This document shows positions 10,537-19,854 of a stretch of DNA of 64,000 bases, piece by piece (positions within the stretch are counted from its first letter, which is position 1; every line of letters begins with the position of its first letter). Origin of the DNA: Robbsia betulipollinis (lineage in GTDB: Bacteria; Pseudomonadota; Gammaproteobacteria; Burkholderiales; Burkholderiaceae); contig NZ_JAPMXC010000006.1 of the NCBI RefSeq assembly GCF_026624755.1, positions 295,859-359,858 on the forward strand, in the 5' to 3' direction. The translations under genes and the position numbers were made by a program. The notes beneath the pieces are model-generated. The model saw nothing but the letters and a program-made list of their open reading frames with translations, searched no databases and was not told the DNA's origin.

Positions 10537-11706
10537 TCAGCGCAGTTTCAGGGTGGAGAGGCCGACGAGCACCAGCATCAGCGTGATGATCCAGAACCGC
10601 ACGACGACCTGCGTTTCCTTCCACCCCGTCAGTTCGAAATGATGGTGCAGCGGCGCCATCTTGAAAATGCGCCGCCCCTCGCCGAAATACCGCTTCGAAA
10701 CCTTGAACCAGACGACCTGCAGCACGACCGACACGGTTTCCGCGACGAACACGCCGCCCATGATGAACAGCACGATTTCCTGACGCACGATGACGGCGAT
10801 CGTGCCGAGCGCGCCGCCCAGCGCCAACGCGCCGACGTCGCCCATGAAGACCTGCGCCGGATGCGTGTTGAACCAGAGAAAGGCCAGCCCCGCGCCGGAC
10901 ATCGCCGAGCAGAAGATCAACAGTTCGCCGGCGCCCGGGATGTGCGGAAACAGCAGATAGCGCGAATACACGGCGCTGCCCATCACGTAGGCGAACACGC
11001 CCAGCGCGCTGCCCACCAGCACGACCGGCATGATCACCAGGCCGTCGAGGCCGTCGGTCAGGTTGACCGCGTTGCTCGAACCGACGATCACCAGATAGGT
11101 CAGGGCCATGAAACCGAACAGGCCGAGCGGATAGGTCATCGCCTTGAGGAACGGCAGCAGCAGGTTCGCGCTTTCCGGCAGATCGGTCGGCAGGCCGTTG
11201 TGGCACCAGTTGACGATGACCTGGAACACATGCGCGTTGCTCGACTGCGAGATGCTGACCGCGAGATATACCGCCGCCACCAGCCCGATCAGCGATTGCC
11301 AGAAATATTTCTCGCGCGACGACATGCCGCGCGGGTCCTTGTGCACCACCTTGCGGTAGTCGTCCACCCAGCCCACCAGGCCGAAGCCGAAGGTCACCAG
11401 CATCACGATCCAGATGAAGCGGTTGCTCAGGTCCGCCCACAACAGCGTCGACACCGCGATGGCGAGCAGGATCAGCACGCCCCCCATGGTGGGCGTGCCG
11501 GTCTTCACCAGATGCGTTTGCGGCCCGTCCTTGCGCACGGCTTGCCCCATCTTCAACGCAGTCAGCTTGCGAATGACCGCCGGCCCCGAAACCAGGCCGA
11601 TGACCAGCGCCGTGATGGTGGCCATCACGGCGCGAAACGTCAGGTAATTGATCACGCGCAAAAAGCTTGCTTCGTTCTGCAGCCATTGCGCCAACAACAA
11701 AAGCAT
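10537..11706 (-). CDS. mraY: Phospho-N-acetylmuramoyl-pentapeptide transferase
   Basis: MraY transfers phospho-MurNAc-pentapeptide to undecaprenyl phosphate, forming lipid I in the inner membrane. The 389-residue protein has about ten transmembrane helices. Family signatures are [16 protein letters not shown], a DD pair within [22 protein letters not shown], the [17 protein letters not shown] region and the C-terminal [14 protein letters not shown]. Length and order are normal for Burkholderiaceae. It lies 19 bp downstream of murF and 1 bp before murD. Confidence 0.98.
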   Translation of the reverse strand: MLLLLAQWLQNEASFLRVINYLTFRAVMATITALVIGLVSGPAVIRKLTALKMGQAVRKDGPQTHLVKTGTPTMGGVLILLAIAVSTLLWADLSNRFIWIVMLVTFGFGLVGWVDDYRKVVHKDPRGMSSREKYFWQSLIGLVAAVYLAVSISQSSNAHVFQVIVNWCHNGLPTDLPESANLLLPFLKAMTYPLGLFGFMALTYLVIVGSSNAVNLTDGLDGLVIMPVVLVGSALGVFAYVMGSAVYSRYLLFPHIPGAGELLIFCSAMSGAGLAFLWFNTHPAQVFMGDVGALALGGALGTIAVIVRQEIVLFIMGGVFVAETVSVVLQVVWFKVSKRYFGEGRRIFKMAPLHHHFELTGWKETQVVVRFWIITLMLVLVGLSTLKLR

Positions 11707-11725
11707 CGAGAAACTTCCTTATCTA

Positions 11726-13159
11726 TCAGTGAGGCGTCGTCGCGACGTCGAGCAGCGCATCCACGACGCGTTCCATCGCCATGAACCGGGAACCTTTGAC
11801 CAGCAATGTCGCGTCCGCGCCCAGGTCCGACGTGCGCAACCCGTCGATCAGCTCCGCGACGCTGGCGAAGTGCCGGGCGTGCGTGCCGAAGGCCTGGCAG
11901 GCTCCCCGCGACGCGTCGCCCAGCGCATAGAAAGCGTCGATTCCCGACGCGTACGCATAGGCGCCGATCTCGCGGTGCGCAGCGGCTTCCTGGTCGCCGA
12001 CTTCGCCCATGTCGCCGACGATCAGCACGCGCGGCGACGGCGCGGCGGCCAGCACGTCGATGGCCGCGCGCATCGAATCCGGATTCGCGTTGTAGGTGTC
12101 GTCGATGAGGCGGGCACCGGCGAACGGCGCGAACGTGGCGCGTTTGAGCTGCAACCGTCCCTTGACCGGTGCGAACGCCTCGAGCCCGGCCCGGATCGCC
12201 TCGATCGGGACGTTCGCCGCCAGCGCCGCGGCCGTCGCAGCCAGCGCGTTGCGCAGATTGTGGCGCCCCTGGGTCGACAGCCGCACGGCGAAGTTTCCGG
12301 CCGGCGTCGCGATGTCCAGCGCGCCGTCGTCTTCGGGTCCCGGCGTCCCGGTCACGGCCGCGCGCGGCGCATCGGCGCCTGCATGACCCTCGTCGAGCAT
12401 GAAATCCAGCACGCGCCGCTGATGTGCGGCCACGCGCCAGATCGGCGCGTAGCGGTCGTCCGCCGGATAGACGGCGACGCCGCTGGCGCCCAACGCGTGA
12501 ATGACGCTGGCATGCTCGAGCGCGACCGCCTCGACGGTGCGCATGAATTCCTGATGCTCGCGCTGCGCATTGTTGACCAGCGCAATGGTCGGCTCGGTCA
12601 GCTCCGCCAGATAGCGCGTTTCGTCCGGATGGTTCATGCCGAGTTCGATCACCGCGAGCGCATGGGCCGGGGTGAGCCGCAGCAGCGTCAGCGGCACGCC
12701 GATGTCGTTGTTCAGATTGCCCCGCGTCGCGAGTCGCGCCGCCTCCCCCACTGCCGCCGCGAAGATCGACGCGATCATTTCCTTGACCGTCGTCTTGCCA
12801 TTGCTGCCCGTGACCGCCACGACCGGCAGGTCGAAACGGCGCCGCCAGCCGCGCGCCAGCGCGCCGAGCGCGAGACGCGTATCCGGCACGCGCAGATGCG
12901 GCAGGCTCCGTCCCGCGGCATCCCGCAAAGTGTCCGGCGCGATGTCCTGCGAAACGATCGCCGCCGCGACCCCTTGCGCGGCGACCGCGGCAAGAAACGC
13001 ATGCGCATCGAAACGCTCGCCGCGCAACGCCACGAAAAGGTCGCCCGGGCCGGCCGTCCGGCTATCGGTGGACACGCGTGCGAACGGCGTCGTGCCCGCG
13101 CCGACGACGCTGGCGCCGTCGATCCATTGCGCCGCTTGATCCAGTGTCAGCAGAGTCAT
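11726..13159 (-). CDS. murF: UDP-N-acetylmuramoyl-tripeptide--D-alanyl-D-alanine ligase
   Basis: MurF adds the D-Ala-D-Ala dipeptide made by Ddl to the UDP-MurNAc tripeptide. The start is the ATG at 13159, overlapping the murE stop (ATGA); the frame stays open far upstream but that part lies inside murE. The 477-residue protein has STDSRTAGPGDLFVALRGE in the N-terminal domain, the P-loop VTGSNGKTTVKEM, ELGMNHPDE, NNAQREH and the DDTYNANPDSM motif of MurF. A short Asp/Gly/Pro-rich loop sits near residues 265-285. Otherwise the length is normal. Confidence 0.97.
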   Translation of the reverse strand: MTLLTLDQAAQWIDGASVVGAGTTPFARVSTDSRTAGPGDLFVALRGERFDAHAFLAAVAAQGVAAAIVSQDIAPDTLRDAAGRSLPHLRVPDTRLALGALARGWRRRFDLPVVAVTGSNGKTTVKEMIASIFAAAVGEAARLATRGNLNNDIGVPLTLLRLTPAHALAVIELGMNHPDETRYLAELTEPTIALVNNAQREHQEFMRTVEAVALEHASVIHALGASGVAVYPADDRYAPIWRVAAHQRRVLDFMLDEGHAGADAPRAAVTGTPGPEDDGALDIATPAGNFAVRLSTQGRHNLRNALAATAAALAANVPIEAIRAGLEAFAPVKGRLQLKRATFAPFAGARLIDDTYNANPDSMRAAIDVLAAAPSPRVLIVGDMGEVGDQEAAAHREIGAYAYASGIDAFYALGDASRGACQAFGTHARHFASVAELIDGLRTSDLGADATLLVKGSRFMAMERVVDALLDVATTPH

Positions 13160-14868
13160 TCGTGCTCCCGGTGAGTCGCCCGGGCGGCGAGCGCCAGCTG
13201 GGCATGGTCCTGATCCGAGAACGGTCGTTTCTTGCCCATGATTTCCTGCGTGGCCTCGTGGCCCTTGCCGGCCAGCAGCACGACATCCTCGCACCGCGCC
13301 GCGCGGATGGCCTGCAGGATCGCGCTGGCGCGGTCCTCGATGCGGCGCACGCGTTCTACGACATGCCCGGCGACGCCCGGCGTACCGACGCCCGGCGTAA
13401 CGACGCCCGGAGCGTTCGCCGCGCCCGCCGCGATCTGGTCGATGATCGCCGCCGGTACCTCGCTGCGCGGATTGTCGCTGGTCAGCACGACGGCATGCGC
13501 CAGACGTGCCGCGACCGCGCCCATCAGCGGCCGCTTCCCCGCATCGCGATCGCCGCCACAGCCGAACACCACGTTCAGCTCGCCGCCCCGCGCCTGCGCC
13601 ACCGGACGCAATGCCAGCAGCGTCTTCTCGAGCGCGTCGGGCGTATGCGCGTAATCGATCACGACCAGCGGCTCGTCGTGCTGCGGCCGGCCGCCCAGAC
13701 GCTGCATCCGTCCCACCACCGGCTGCAGCCGGGCGAGTGCGCCCAGCGCGGCGCGCCACGCCATCGGCTCGAGCAGATCCGTCGCCGCGTCGGCCTGCGG
13801 GTGCGCCCGCAGCCATTGCGTCGCCAGCAGCGCGCCGAGCACGCCCAACAGGTTCGAAACGTTGAACTCGCCCAGCGTCGCGACCTCGATCGCGACCGCC
13901 GCAGGCGCCGCACTGCCGTTTGCGGCGGCGTGCACGGTCAGCGCGGTGCCGCCCGCCGGGGTCACGCGAATATCCGTGGCATGGAGATGACAGGTGGCCG
14001 GCACGGTCCCCGGGGTGGTCGAATCCGGCACCGCACCGATTCCGTACGACAGCGTCGGCAGCTGGCCGTCGAGTTGCCGCAGCAACCGCGCGCCGGCCGG
14101 ATCGTCGCGGTTGACGACCGCGAAACGCAGACCTGGCCAGTCGAACAAACGCGCCTTGGCGGCCTCGTAGGCAGCCATCGTACCGTGGTAGTCGAGGTGG
14201 TCCTGGCTCAGGTTCGTGAACACCGCGATATCGAAGGCCGTGCCGTTCACACGCCCCTGGTGCAGCGCATGCGACGACACCTCCATCGCCACCGCCGCCG
14301 CACCGTCGCGGCGCAGCGCCGCCAGCGACTGCTGCAGCTGCGCGGCATTCGGTGTCGTGAAACCGGTGGGCACCAGCTTGTCCGGCAGGCCGACGCCCAG
14401 CGTGCCGATCGTCGCCGTGCGCACGCCCAGCGTCGCCAGCGCCAGCGCGATCCACTGCGTCAGCGAGGTCTTGCCGTTCGTGCCCGTCACGCCGATCACC
14501 GTCATCTGCCGGCTCGGCTCGCCGTACCAGGCGCTCGCGATCGGGCCGGCCAGCGCGTCGAGCCCCGGCACCGGCAGGACCGGCGTGTCGCCGAAACCGG
14601 CGTGCGGACTCGCGCCGCGCGGCTGGAACAGGACGGCCGCCGCGCCGCGCGCGATCGCATCGCCCACGTGCGGCCGGTTGTCGGCGCCATCTACCGCATA
14701 GGCAAGGAAACCATCGCCGGGTCGTACCGCGCGGCTGTCGGTGCGCAGGTCCGCGCCCGCGGATAGCGTATCGCTCAGCCAGCCCAACGCCCGCGCGACC
14801 GCCACGGCAGCCGCGCTATCCGCCCTGGCGTCCGCCGGCATCGGCGATGCATGCATCGTGCGGATCAT
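13156..14868 (-). CDS. murE: UDP-N-acetylmuramoyl-L-alanyl-D-glutamate--2,6-diaminopimelate ligase
   Basis: MurE adds meso-diaminopimelate to the peptide stem. The ATG at 14868 overlaps the ftsI stop (ATGA). The protein has a TDSRAVRPGDGFLAY N-terminal domain, the P-loop VTGTNGKTSLTQ, the EVSSHALHQGRVNG segment, NLSQDHLDYHGTM, and in the C-terminal domain the TSDNPRSEVP motif. DNPR is the known specificity signature for meso-diaminopimelate rather than lysine. At 570 residues it is about 60 longer than usual. Extra material includes an Ala/Pro/Thr loop near residue 290 and a PGV-repeat run (ending TPGVAG) between about residues 510 and 525, encoded by three imperfect 15-bp DNA repeats near 13370-13410. 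Confidence 0.97.
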   Translation of the reverse strand: MIRTMHASPMPADARADSAAAVAVARALGWLSDTLSAGADLRTDSRAVRPGDGFLAYAVDGADNRPHVGDAIARGAAAVLFQPRGASPHAGFGDTPVLPVPGLDALAGPIASAWYGEPSRQMTVIGVTGTNGKTSLTQWIALALATLGVRTATIGTLGVGLPDKLVPTGFTTPNAAQLQQSLAALRRDGAAAVAMEVSSHALHQGRVNGTAFDIAVFTNLSQDHLDYHGTMAAYEAAKARLFDWPGLRFAVVNRDDPAGARLLRQLDGQLPTLSYGIGAVPDSTTPGTVPATCHLHATDIRVTPAGGTALTVHAAANGSAAPAAVAIEVATLGEFNVSNLLGVLGALLATQWLRAHPQADAATDLLEPMAWRAALGALARLQPVVGRMQRLGGRPQHDEPLVVIDYAHTPDALEKTLLALRPVAQARGGELNVVFGCGGDRDAGKRPLMGAVAARLAHAVVLTSDNPRSEVPAAIIDQIAAGAANAPGVVTPGVGTPGVAGHVVERVRRIEDRASAILQAIRAARCEDVVLLAGKGHEATQEIMGKKRPFSDQDHAQLALAARATHREHE

Positions 14869-16799
14869 CGCAGCACCTTGCCCGCCGGCTCGTCATGGCG
14901 CAACGACGCCCGCACGATATGCGCGGCCGCCTCGTGCGCGGCGTGCGTGGTCGGCCGGGCCGCGAACGGCTTGACGGCATTCGACTTGCCGGCGCTCGGC
15001 CTGGCGGCCGGCTTGGCCGCGGCCGACGCGCTGGCGGGCTGATCCTCCACCGCCACGGTCTGCTTGACCTGATTGTCCGGCGCGACATTCATCGCGCGCA
15101 GGATCTCGCCGGCGATCGAAGAAAACACCGGGCCCGACACCTGGCCGCCGAAGTGCTTGCCACCTCGCGGATCGTCCACCGACACCGCGACGATGATGCG
15201 CGGATTGGACATCGGCGCGATGCCGACGAAGGACGCCCGGTAACGCGACTTGTCGTAGCCCCTGCCGAAGTGTTTGTACGCGGTACCGGTCTTGCCACCC
15301 ACGCGGTAGCCCGGCACCTGCGCCTGCGGCGCGGTGCCGCCCGGCGCCACCACCGTTTCCAGCATCTTGCGCACTTCGGCGACCGTTTGCGGCTCGAACA
15401 CCTGCGGCCCCTGCGCCGGCGGCGCGTCGAGCTTGTAGATCGACAGCGGCAGCAGACGGCCGTTGTTCGTGAAAACCGTGTACGCATGCGCGAGCTGGAA
15501 CAGCGACACGGACAACCCATAGCCGTACGACATCGTCGCCTGCTCGATGCGGCGCCAGCTTTTCCACGGGCGCAGCCGCCCCGACACCGCGCCCGGGAAA
15601 CCGACGTTCGGCGCGACGCCCAGCCCGACGCTGGTGTACATGTCCCACATTTCCTCGGGGCGCAACTGCATCGCGATCTTGCTGGTACCGACGTTGCTCG
15701 ACTTCTGGATCACGCCCGCCACGTTCAACGTGCCGAAGTTCGAATCGTCGGTGATCTGCGCGCCGTCCAGCGTATAGCGGCCCGGCGACGTATTGACGAT
15801 CGTCGTCGGGGTCACGCGGTGCAGGTCGAGCGCCAGCGAGATCGTGAACGGTTTCATGATCGAACCGGGCTCGAAGGTGTCCGTGAACACGCGATTGCGC
15901 AACTGCTCGCCGGTCAGGTGCGTGCGGTCGTTCGGGTTGTAGGTCGGGTAGTTCGCGAGCGCCAGCACTTCGCCGGTCTGCGCGTCGACCACCATGGCCG
16001 CGCCCGCCGCCGCCTTGTTGCTGACGACGGCGTTCTTCAGTTCATTGAAGGTGATGTACTGGATCTTGCTGTCGATCGACAGACTGATGTCCTTGCCGTC
16101 GCGCGGCACCGCCAGCTCATCGACATCCTGAACAACGTGTCCCATCCGGTCCTTGATCACGCGCCGGCTTCCCGGCGTGCCGATCAGGCCCTTTTGCTGG
16201 CTCAGCTCGACGCCTTCCTGGCCTTCGTCCTCGACATTCGTGAAGCCCACCAGATGGGCGGTGATCTCGCCCTCGGGATAGAAACGCTTGTATTCCTTGC
16301 GCGCGTAGAGACCGGGAATATCGAGCGCCGCCACCTTGTCCGCCACGTCGATCGGCACCTGGCGCTTGATGTAGACGAAAGAGCTGTTGCGCGCGAGCTT
16401 GCCGCGCAATTCCTTCGGGTCGATATCGAGCAATGACGCCAGCGCTGCGCGTTTCGCTGCCGGCAGGTCCTCGGGCACATCCTCCGGAATCGCCCAGATC
16501 GCGCGCACCGGCAGCGTGGTCGCCAGCACCAGCCCGTCGCGATCGAGTATCTTGCCGCGGCTCGCGGGCAATTCCAGCGTGCGCTCGAAGCGGCTCGCGC
16601 CCTGTTTCCGGTAGAAGGCGTTGCCGGGCCCCTGAATCCACAGCGCGCGCGCCGCCAGACCGGCGAACGCGAGGAACACCAGGAATACCAGGAATTTGGA
16701 GCGCCACAGCGGCAGCGAAACCGAGAGCATCGGGCTCGACGAATACTGCACGCCACGGGCATTGCGGCTCGCGCGGATCGGATCGGGTTTTTTCTTCAT
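14865..16799 (-). CDS. ftsI: Peptidoglycan D,D-transpeptidase FtsI (PBP3)
   Basis: FtsI cross-links septal peptidoglycan in the periplasm together with FtsW. The 644-residue protein has a cytoplasmic N-terminus, one transmembrane helix around residues 35-55, a pedestal domain starting near SRGKILDRDG, and a transpeptidase domain. The catalytic SxxK is in GSIMKPFT, the SxN motif is KSSNVG and the KTG motif is GGKTGTAYKHF. The C-terminal 60 residues are rich in Ala, Lys, Pro and Ser and probably disordered. Its start codon shares one base with the ftsL stop, and its stop overlaps the murE start. Confidence 0.98.
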   Translation of the reverse strand: MKKKPDPIRASRNARGVQYSSSPMLSVSLPLWRSKFLVFLVFLAFAGLAARALWIQGPGNAFYRKQGASRFERTLELPASRGKILDRDGLVLATTLPVRAIWAIPEDVPEDLPAAKRAALASLLDIDPKELRGKLARNSSFVYIKRQVPIDVADKVAALDIPGLYARKEYKRFYPEGEITAHLVGFTNVEDEGQEGVELSQQKGLIGTPGSRRVIKDRMGHVVQDVDELAVPRDGKDISLSIDSKIQYITFNELKNAVVSNKAAAGAAMVVDAQTGEVLALANYPTYNPNDRTHLTGEQLRNRVFTDTFEPGSIMKPFTISLALDLHRVTPTTIVNTSPGRYTLDGAQITDDSNFGTLNVAGVIQKSSNVGTSKIAMQLRPEEMWDMYTSVGLGVAPNVGFPGAVSGRLRPWKSWRRIEQATMSYGYGLSVSLFQLAHAYTVFTNNGRLLPLSIYKLDAPPAQGPQVFEPQTVAEVRKMLETVVAPGGTAPQAQVPGYRVGGKTGTAYKHFGRGYDKSRYRASFVGIAPMSNPRIIVAVSVDDPRGGKHFGGQVSGPVFSSIAGEILRAMNVAPDNQVKQTVAVEDQPASASAAAKPAARPSAGKSNAVKPFAARPTTHAAHEAAAHIVRASLRHDEPAGKVLR

Positions 16800-17137
16800 C
16801 AGCGCGATCCCGGCACGGCTTTCGCCGCCGCGCCCGACGCCGGCACGGGCGCCGGGGCGATTTGCGCAGGACTGCCGTCCATGTTCAGGTATTGCGTGCG
16901 CCCCGCGGCCACTGCGTCCATGCCGAGCTGGTTACGGCTGTTTTCCTCGACGCGCGAGGTCTTCGACAAGGCACTCTGCTCGTATTGCAGGCGCGTCCAG
17001 TCCTGGGCCAGATTGCGCTGCAACAGTTGGGCATGCTCGAGCTGAACGAAGACGCGGCGCTGCTGGTACGTCGAATTGACGACCGACAGCGCGCAACACA
17101 CCAGAATCAGAAGGAGGAGGCTGTCGAGACGGCTCAC
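16799..17137 (-). CDS. ftsL: Cell division protein FtsL
   Basis: FtsL is a small bitopic protein that forms a periplasmic coiled coil with FtsB and activates FtsWI. The 112-residue product has one N-terminal transmembrane helix (about residues 5-21, [15 protein letters not shown]), then a heptad-rich stretch ([19 protein letters not shown]...). The C-terminal end is Ala/Pro-rich. It starts at a GTG that overlaps the rsmH stop (GTGA). Position between rsmH and ftsI, together with topology, makes the assignment secure despite weak sequence conservation in this family. Confidence 0.94.
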   Translation of the reverse strand: MSRLDSLLLLILVCCALSVVNSTYQQRRVFVQLEHAQLLQRNLAQDWTRLQYEQSALSKTSRVEENSRNQLGMDAVAAGRTQYLNMDGSPAQIAPAPVPASGAAAKAVPGSR

Positions 17138-18147
17138 GCGCTCACCTTTTCGGCAATGCGCATTACGGCGGAACGCGCGCGCGGATTCGACGCCACCTCG
17201 GCATCGCTCGCGCGCAGCCGCCCCAACCGCTTCATGGGCGGCGCCGGGATATCGGCGGCGCGCAACGGCAGGCGGCGGTCGAGTTCGGGCGCGGACGCGT
17301 GCTTGTGCATGAATTGCTTGACGATGCGGTCTTCAAGCGAATGAAAGCTGATCACCACCAGACGGCCGCCCCGCTCCAGACAGTCCAGCGCGGCCTCGAG
17401 CGTTATCTGCAGTTCCGCAAGCTCTTGATTGACGTGAATCCGTAAAGCCTGAAAGGTGCGGGTGGCCGGATTCTGGCCTTTCTCGCGAGTCTTGACGGCG
17501 TGCGCCACGAGCGCGGCAAGCTCGCCTGTACGGGCGAGAGGACCGCGCTGTTCGGACTCTGCCCGGCGAGCAACAATCGCCTTTGCAATCTGAAAAGCAA
17601 ACCGTTCTTCCCCATAGTCTCGTATCACCTTGGTCAATTCATCGAGCGGCGCCCGCGCCAACCAGTCGGCCGCGGATTCACCGCGTGTGGGGTCCATGCG
17701 CATGTCCAGCGGGCCGTCGAAGCGAAAGCTGAAACCCCGCGCCGGGTCGTCGACCTGCGGCGAGGACACCCCCAGATCCAGCAGGATTCCGGAAACCGGG
17801 CCAATGCCGCGCTCCGTCAGGGCGGACGACAGCGAAGCGAAACTGTCATGGACGATATCGAAACCCGCATCCGCGCCGGCTGCGCGAGCCGGGACCGGCG
17901 AGGATGAAGCGGCCGGCGCGTGGCGCGCGGCGATCAGCGCATCGGCGGCCGCGATCGCCTCGGGGTCCTTGTCGAAGGCCAGCAGCCGCCCCGGAAACGC
18001 CAGGCGGTTCAGAATCTCCCGGCTGTGCCCGCCCCGGCCAAACGTGCCGTCCACATACGTGCCGTCGGTACGCCATACCAGCGCGTCGACGGCATCGTCG
18101 AGCAACACCGTCCGGTGCTGGAAAATCATATCAGCCGCATTTGGCAT
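17134..18147 (-). CDS. rsmH: 16S rRNA (cytosine-N4)-methyltransferase RsmH (MraW)
   Basis: RsmH methylates N4 of C1402 in 16S rRNA. The start is placed at the ATG at 18147 ([20 protein letters not shown]), just after the mraZ stop. The second ATG (MIFQ, at 18129) is a possible alternative. The SAM-binding motif is [16 protein letters not shown] and the catalytic-domain signatures [29 protein letters not shown] and [14 protein letters not shown] are all present. The C-terminus ends with [12 protein letters not shown]. The 337-residue length fits, with a small Ala/Ser/Pro insertion near residue 80. It is the second gene of the dcw operon. Confidence 0.97.
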   Translation of the reverse strand: MPNAADMIFQHRTVLLDDAVDALVWRTDGTYVDGTFGRGGHSREILNRLAFPGRLLAFDKDPEAIAAADALIAARHAPAASSSPVPARAAGADAGFDIVHDSFASLSSALTERGIGPVSGILLDLGVSSPQVDDPARGFSFRFDGPLDMRMDPTRGESAADWLARAPLDELTKVIRDYGEERFAFQIAKAIVARRAESEQRGPLARTGELAALVAHAVKTREKGQNPATRTFQALRIHVNQELAELQITLEAALDCLERGGRLVVISFHSLEDRIVKQFMHKHASAPELDRRLPLRAADIPAPPMKRLGRLRASDAEVASNPRARSAVMRIAEKVSA

Positions 18148-18164
18148 GTATCGACGCCTTGCGG

Positions 18165-18593
18165 CTAAAAACTGAAATTCTTGAGAGCGTCGGGCATGCC
18201 TTGCGCCATCGCGGCCTGCTCCTTCGCAGCATAGGTTTGCGCGTCCCATATCTCGAAATGGCTGCCCATACCCAACAGCATGACTTCCTTCTCGAGATTC
18301 GCGGCAAGCCGCAATTCAGGCGAAATCAGCACGCGGTTCGTACCATCCATTTCGACATCGGACGCATTGCCGAGGAAGATCCGGCGCCACCAATGCGCGT
18401 CCATCGGCAACGCAGCAATCTTGGCGCGGAAAACTTCCCATTCCGGACGAGGGAACAGCAGCAGGCAGCCATCCGGGTGCTTTGTGATCGTGACGCGGCC
18501 CTCGGCCTGTCCCTGGAGCGCATCGCGATGCCGGGTAGGAACGGACATCCGCCCCTTCGCATCGAGTGTCAGCGCCGATGCTCCCTGGAACAC
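18165..18593 (-). CDS. mraZ: Transcriptional regulator MraZ
   Basis: MraZ is an AbrB/SpoVT-fold DNA-binding protein that regulates its own dcw operon. The frame is open far upstream, but the family N-terminus aligns with the GTG at 18593, which reads (M)[18 protein letters not shown] and is preceded by an AGGAG box at a good distance. The product is then 142 residues, the standard Burkholderia length. The two DxxGR half-repeats are visible as [10 protein letters not shown] and [13 protein letters not shown]. In the second copy the usual GR is replaced by NR. The end ALKNFSF is typical. Confidence 0.96.
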   Translation of the reverse strand: MFQGASALTLDAKGRMSVPTRHRDALQGQAEGRVTITKHPDGCLLLFPRPEWEVFRAKIAALPMDAHWWRRIFLGNASDVEMDGTNRVLISPELRLAANLEKEVMLLGMGSHFEIWDAQTYAAKEQAAMAQGMPDALKNFSF

Positions 18594-18676
18594 GCCTTTC
18601 TCCTGTCGATCCCACGTGGACCACGCGAAACGGCCTCTGGGACGAGTCCGGATTAGGAAGTTTTTGCGCGGAAAAT

Positions 18677-18701
18677 TGCACTTTTCTGCACCTTTTCCCA
18701 C
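18677..18701 (-). promoter_or_regulatory. MraZ-box array upstream of mraZ
   Basis: On the minus strand three pentamers start exactly 10 bp apart: GTGGG (18701-18697), GTGCA (18691-18687) and GTGCA (18681-18677). This matches the known layout of MraZ operators, which are TGGG-type repeats with about 10-bp periodicity upstream of mraZ. Two of the three copies deviate from the GTGGG consensus. The array lies about 85 bp upstream of the mraZ GTG, so it should overlap or flank the dcw promoter. Confidence 0.7.
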
Positions 18702-18734
18702 TTTAAGGTAAGCATCGAGTGTGGTCAAGCACAC

Positions 18735-19141
18735 GCTCGCGTTTTGGCGCTATTTTTGCCCGACAGAACAATGACTTAGCTTTCCGGCACACTCTTTCGC
18801 CAAAAAAAATTCAGTAAAATTAATGTGATACGGAACTTATTGAATGTTTTGGATGAGCGCGCGAACGTGGACGGTAGTGCGAAAAGGCGAAAATTACGGG
18901 GCTGTTGAGCGTAGAAAAGGACGTATCGCCATCCGTTGCGCGCAAACGCCGGTGGACGCACCCGCCCCGGGCGAGGCGGTAAGAATGACATGAGGAACGA
19001 TCGGCTTCATCGGCAAGATGTGGGATGGCACAGAGGCCGACACAGGGCGCGCACCGGACATGCGGCCTGCACCGCCCCCTCTCGCCGAATCGCGGCAACC
19101 GCCGGCACCCATGCGCCGCGCCGCCCCGTAGCCCGCGCGCA
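18735..19141. other. Intergenic stretch between mraZ and coq7
   Basis: About 400 bp with no convincing gene. The part next to mraZ (18770-18850) is strikingly AT-rich for this genome and likely carries dcw promoter elements. The rest is GC-rich with only short overlapping frames that lack ribosome binding sites or recognisable protein motifs. Confidence 0.5.
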
Positions 19142-19771
19142 TCAAAGATAATAGGCGGTCCGCGTCATCACCTTGGACATCGCCCGCATTGCTGCGGTCA
19201 ACGGGAACGGCAGTTCGACACCGCCGGCTTCCATCGCGGAGCGGGCGTGCTTCATCTCATCGGTGCGCATCTGCTCGACCACGGCGCGCGACGCCGCATC
19301 GCCCACGGGCAGGCTTTCCAGATGACTGTCGAGATGATGCTCGACCTGTCGCTCCGTCTCGGCCATGAAACCGAGGCTGACCCGGTCGCCCATGCGCCCG
19401 GCGACGAAACCGATCGCCAGCGAGCCGGCGTACCACAGCGGATTGAGCAGACTAGGCCGCCCGCCCAGCGCCTCGATGCGACTGGCCGTCCAGGCAAGGT
19501 GATCCTCCTCTTCCTCCGCTGCCACCGCGAACGCCTGCTTCAGCTTCTCCGAGCGGGTGGCCAGTTTCTGTGCCTGGTACAGTGCCTGCGCGCACACCTC
19601 GCCGACATGGTTGACCCGCATCAATGCCGCCGCGTGCTGCCGCTCCTCCGGCGTCAGCGCCGCGTCTTCCAGTTCGAGATTGGCGCCGGGATAGGGACGC
19701 GCAGTCCGCGTCACGCCGGTCAATGAACGCAAGCCGCGGTCGAATTCGCCAATCAGTTTATCCAGCAACAT
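19142..19771 (-). CDS. coq7: Demethoxyubiquinone (2-polyprenyl-3-methyl-6-methoxy-benzoquinol) hydroxylase Coq7
   Basis: Coq7 is a membrane-associated diiron hydroxylase that performs the last hydroxylation in ubiquinone biosynthesis. The 209-residue protein starts [19 protein letters not shown]; an upstream open stretch lacks similarity and is excluded. Carboxylate and histidine ligands are visible in two ferritin-like repeats: E with [15 protein letters not shown], then [23 protein letters not shown] and TDEMKHA. A hydrophobic helix pair ([17 protein letters not shown]) is the expected membrane-inserting part. It is a stand-alone gene on the minus strand after fadD, as is common in Burkholderiaceae, where it lies near the dcw cluster. 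Confidence 0.95.
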   Translation of the reverse strand: MLLDKLIGEFDRGLRSLTGVTRTARPYPGANLELEDAALTPEERQHAAALMRVNHVGEVCAQALYQAQKLATRSEKLKQAFAVAAEEEEDHLAWTASRIEALGGRPSLLNPLWYAGSLAIGFVAGRMGDRVSLGFMAETERQVEHHLDSHLESLPVGDAASRAVVEQMRTDEMKHARSAMEAGGVELPFPLTAAMRAMSKVMTRTAYYL

Positions 19772-19854
19772 CGCCTTCCCCTGTTTTGCGCTATTTTCAG
19801 CTATCCACCGATGGTACTGCGATGCCGACCGGTGCGCACCGTTTTGCGCCGCAT

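Noticed and set aside
332..14766. Very long open frames on the plus strand opposite the dcw genes (for example 332-1726, 2672-5062 and 13078-14766)
   Set aside because: They are His/Arg/Asp-rich mirror frames of high-GC genes, lack motifs and ribosome binding sites, and the minus-strand proteins are unmistakable.
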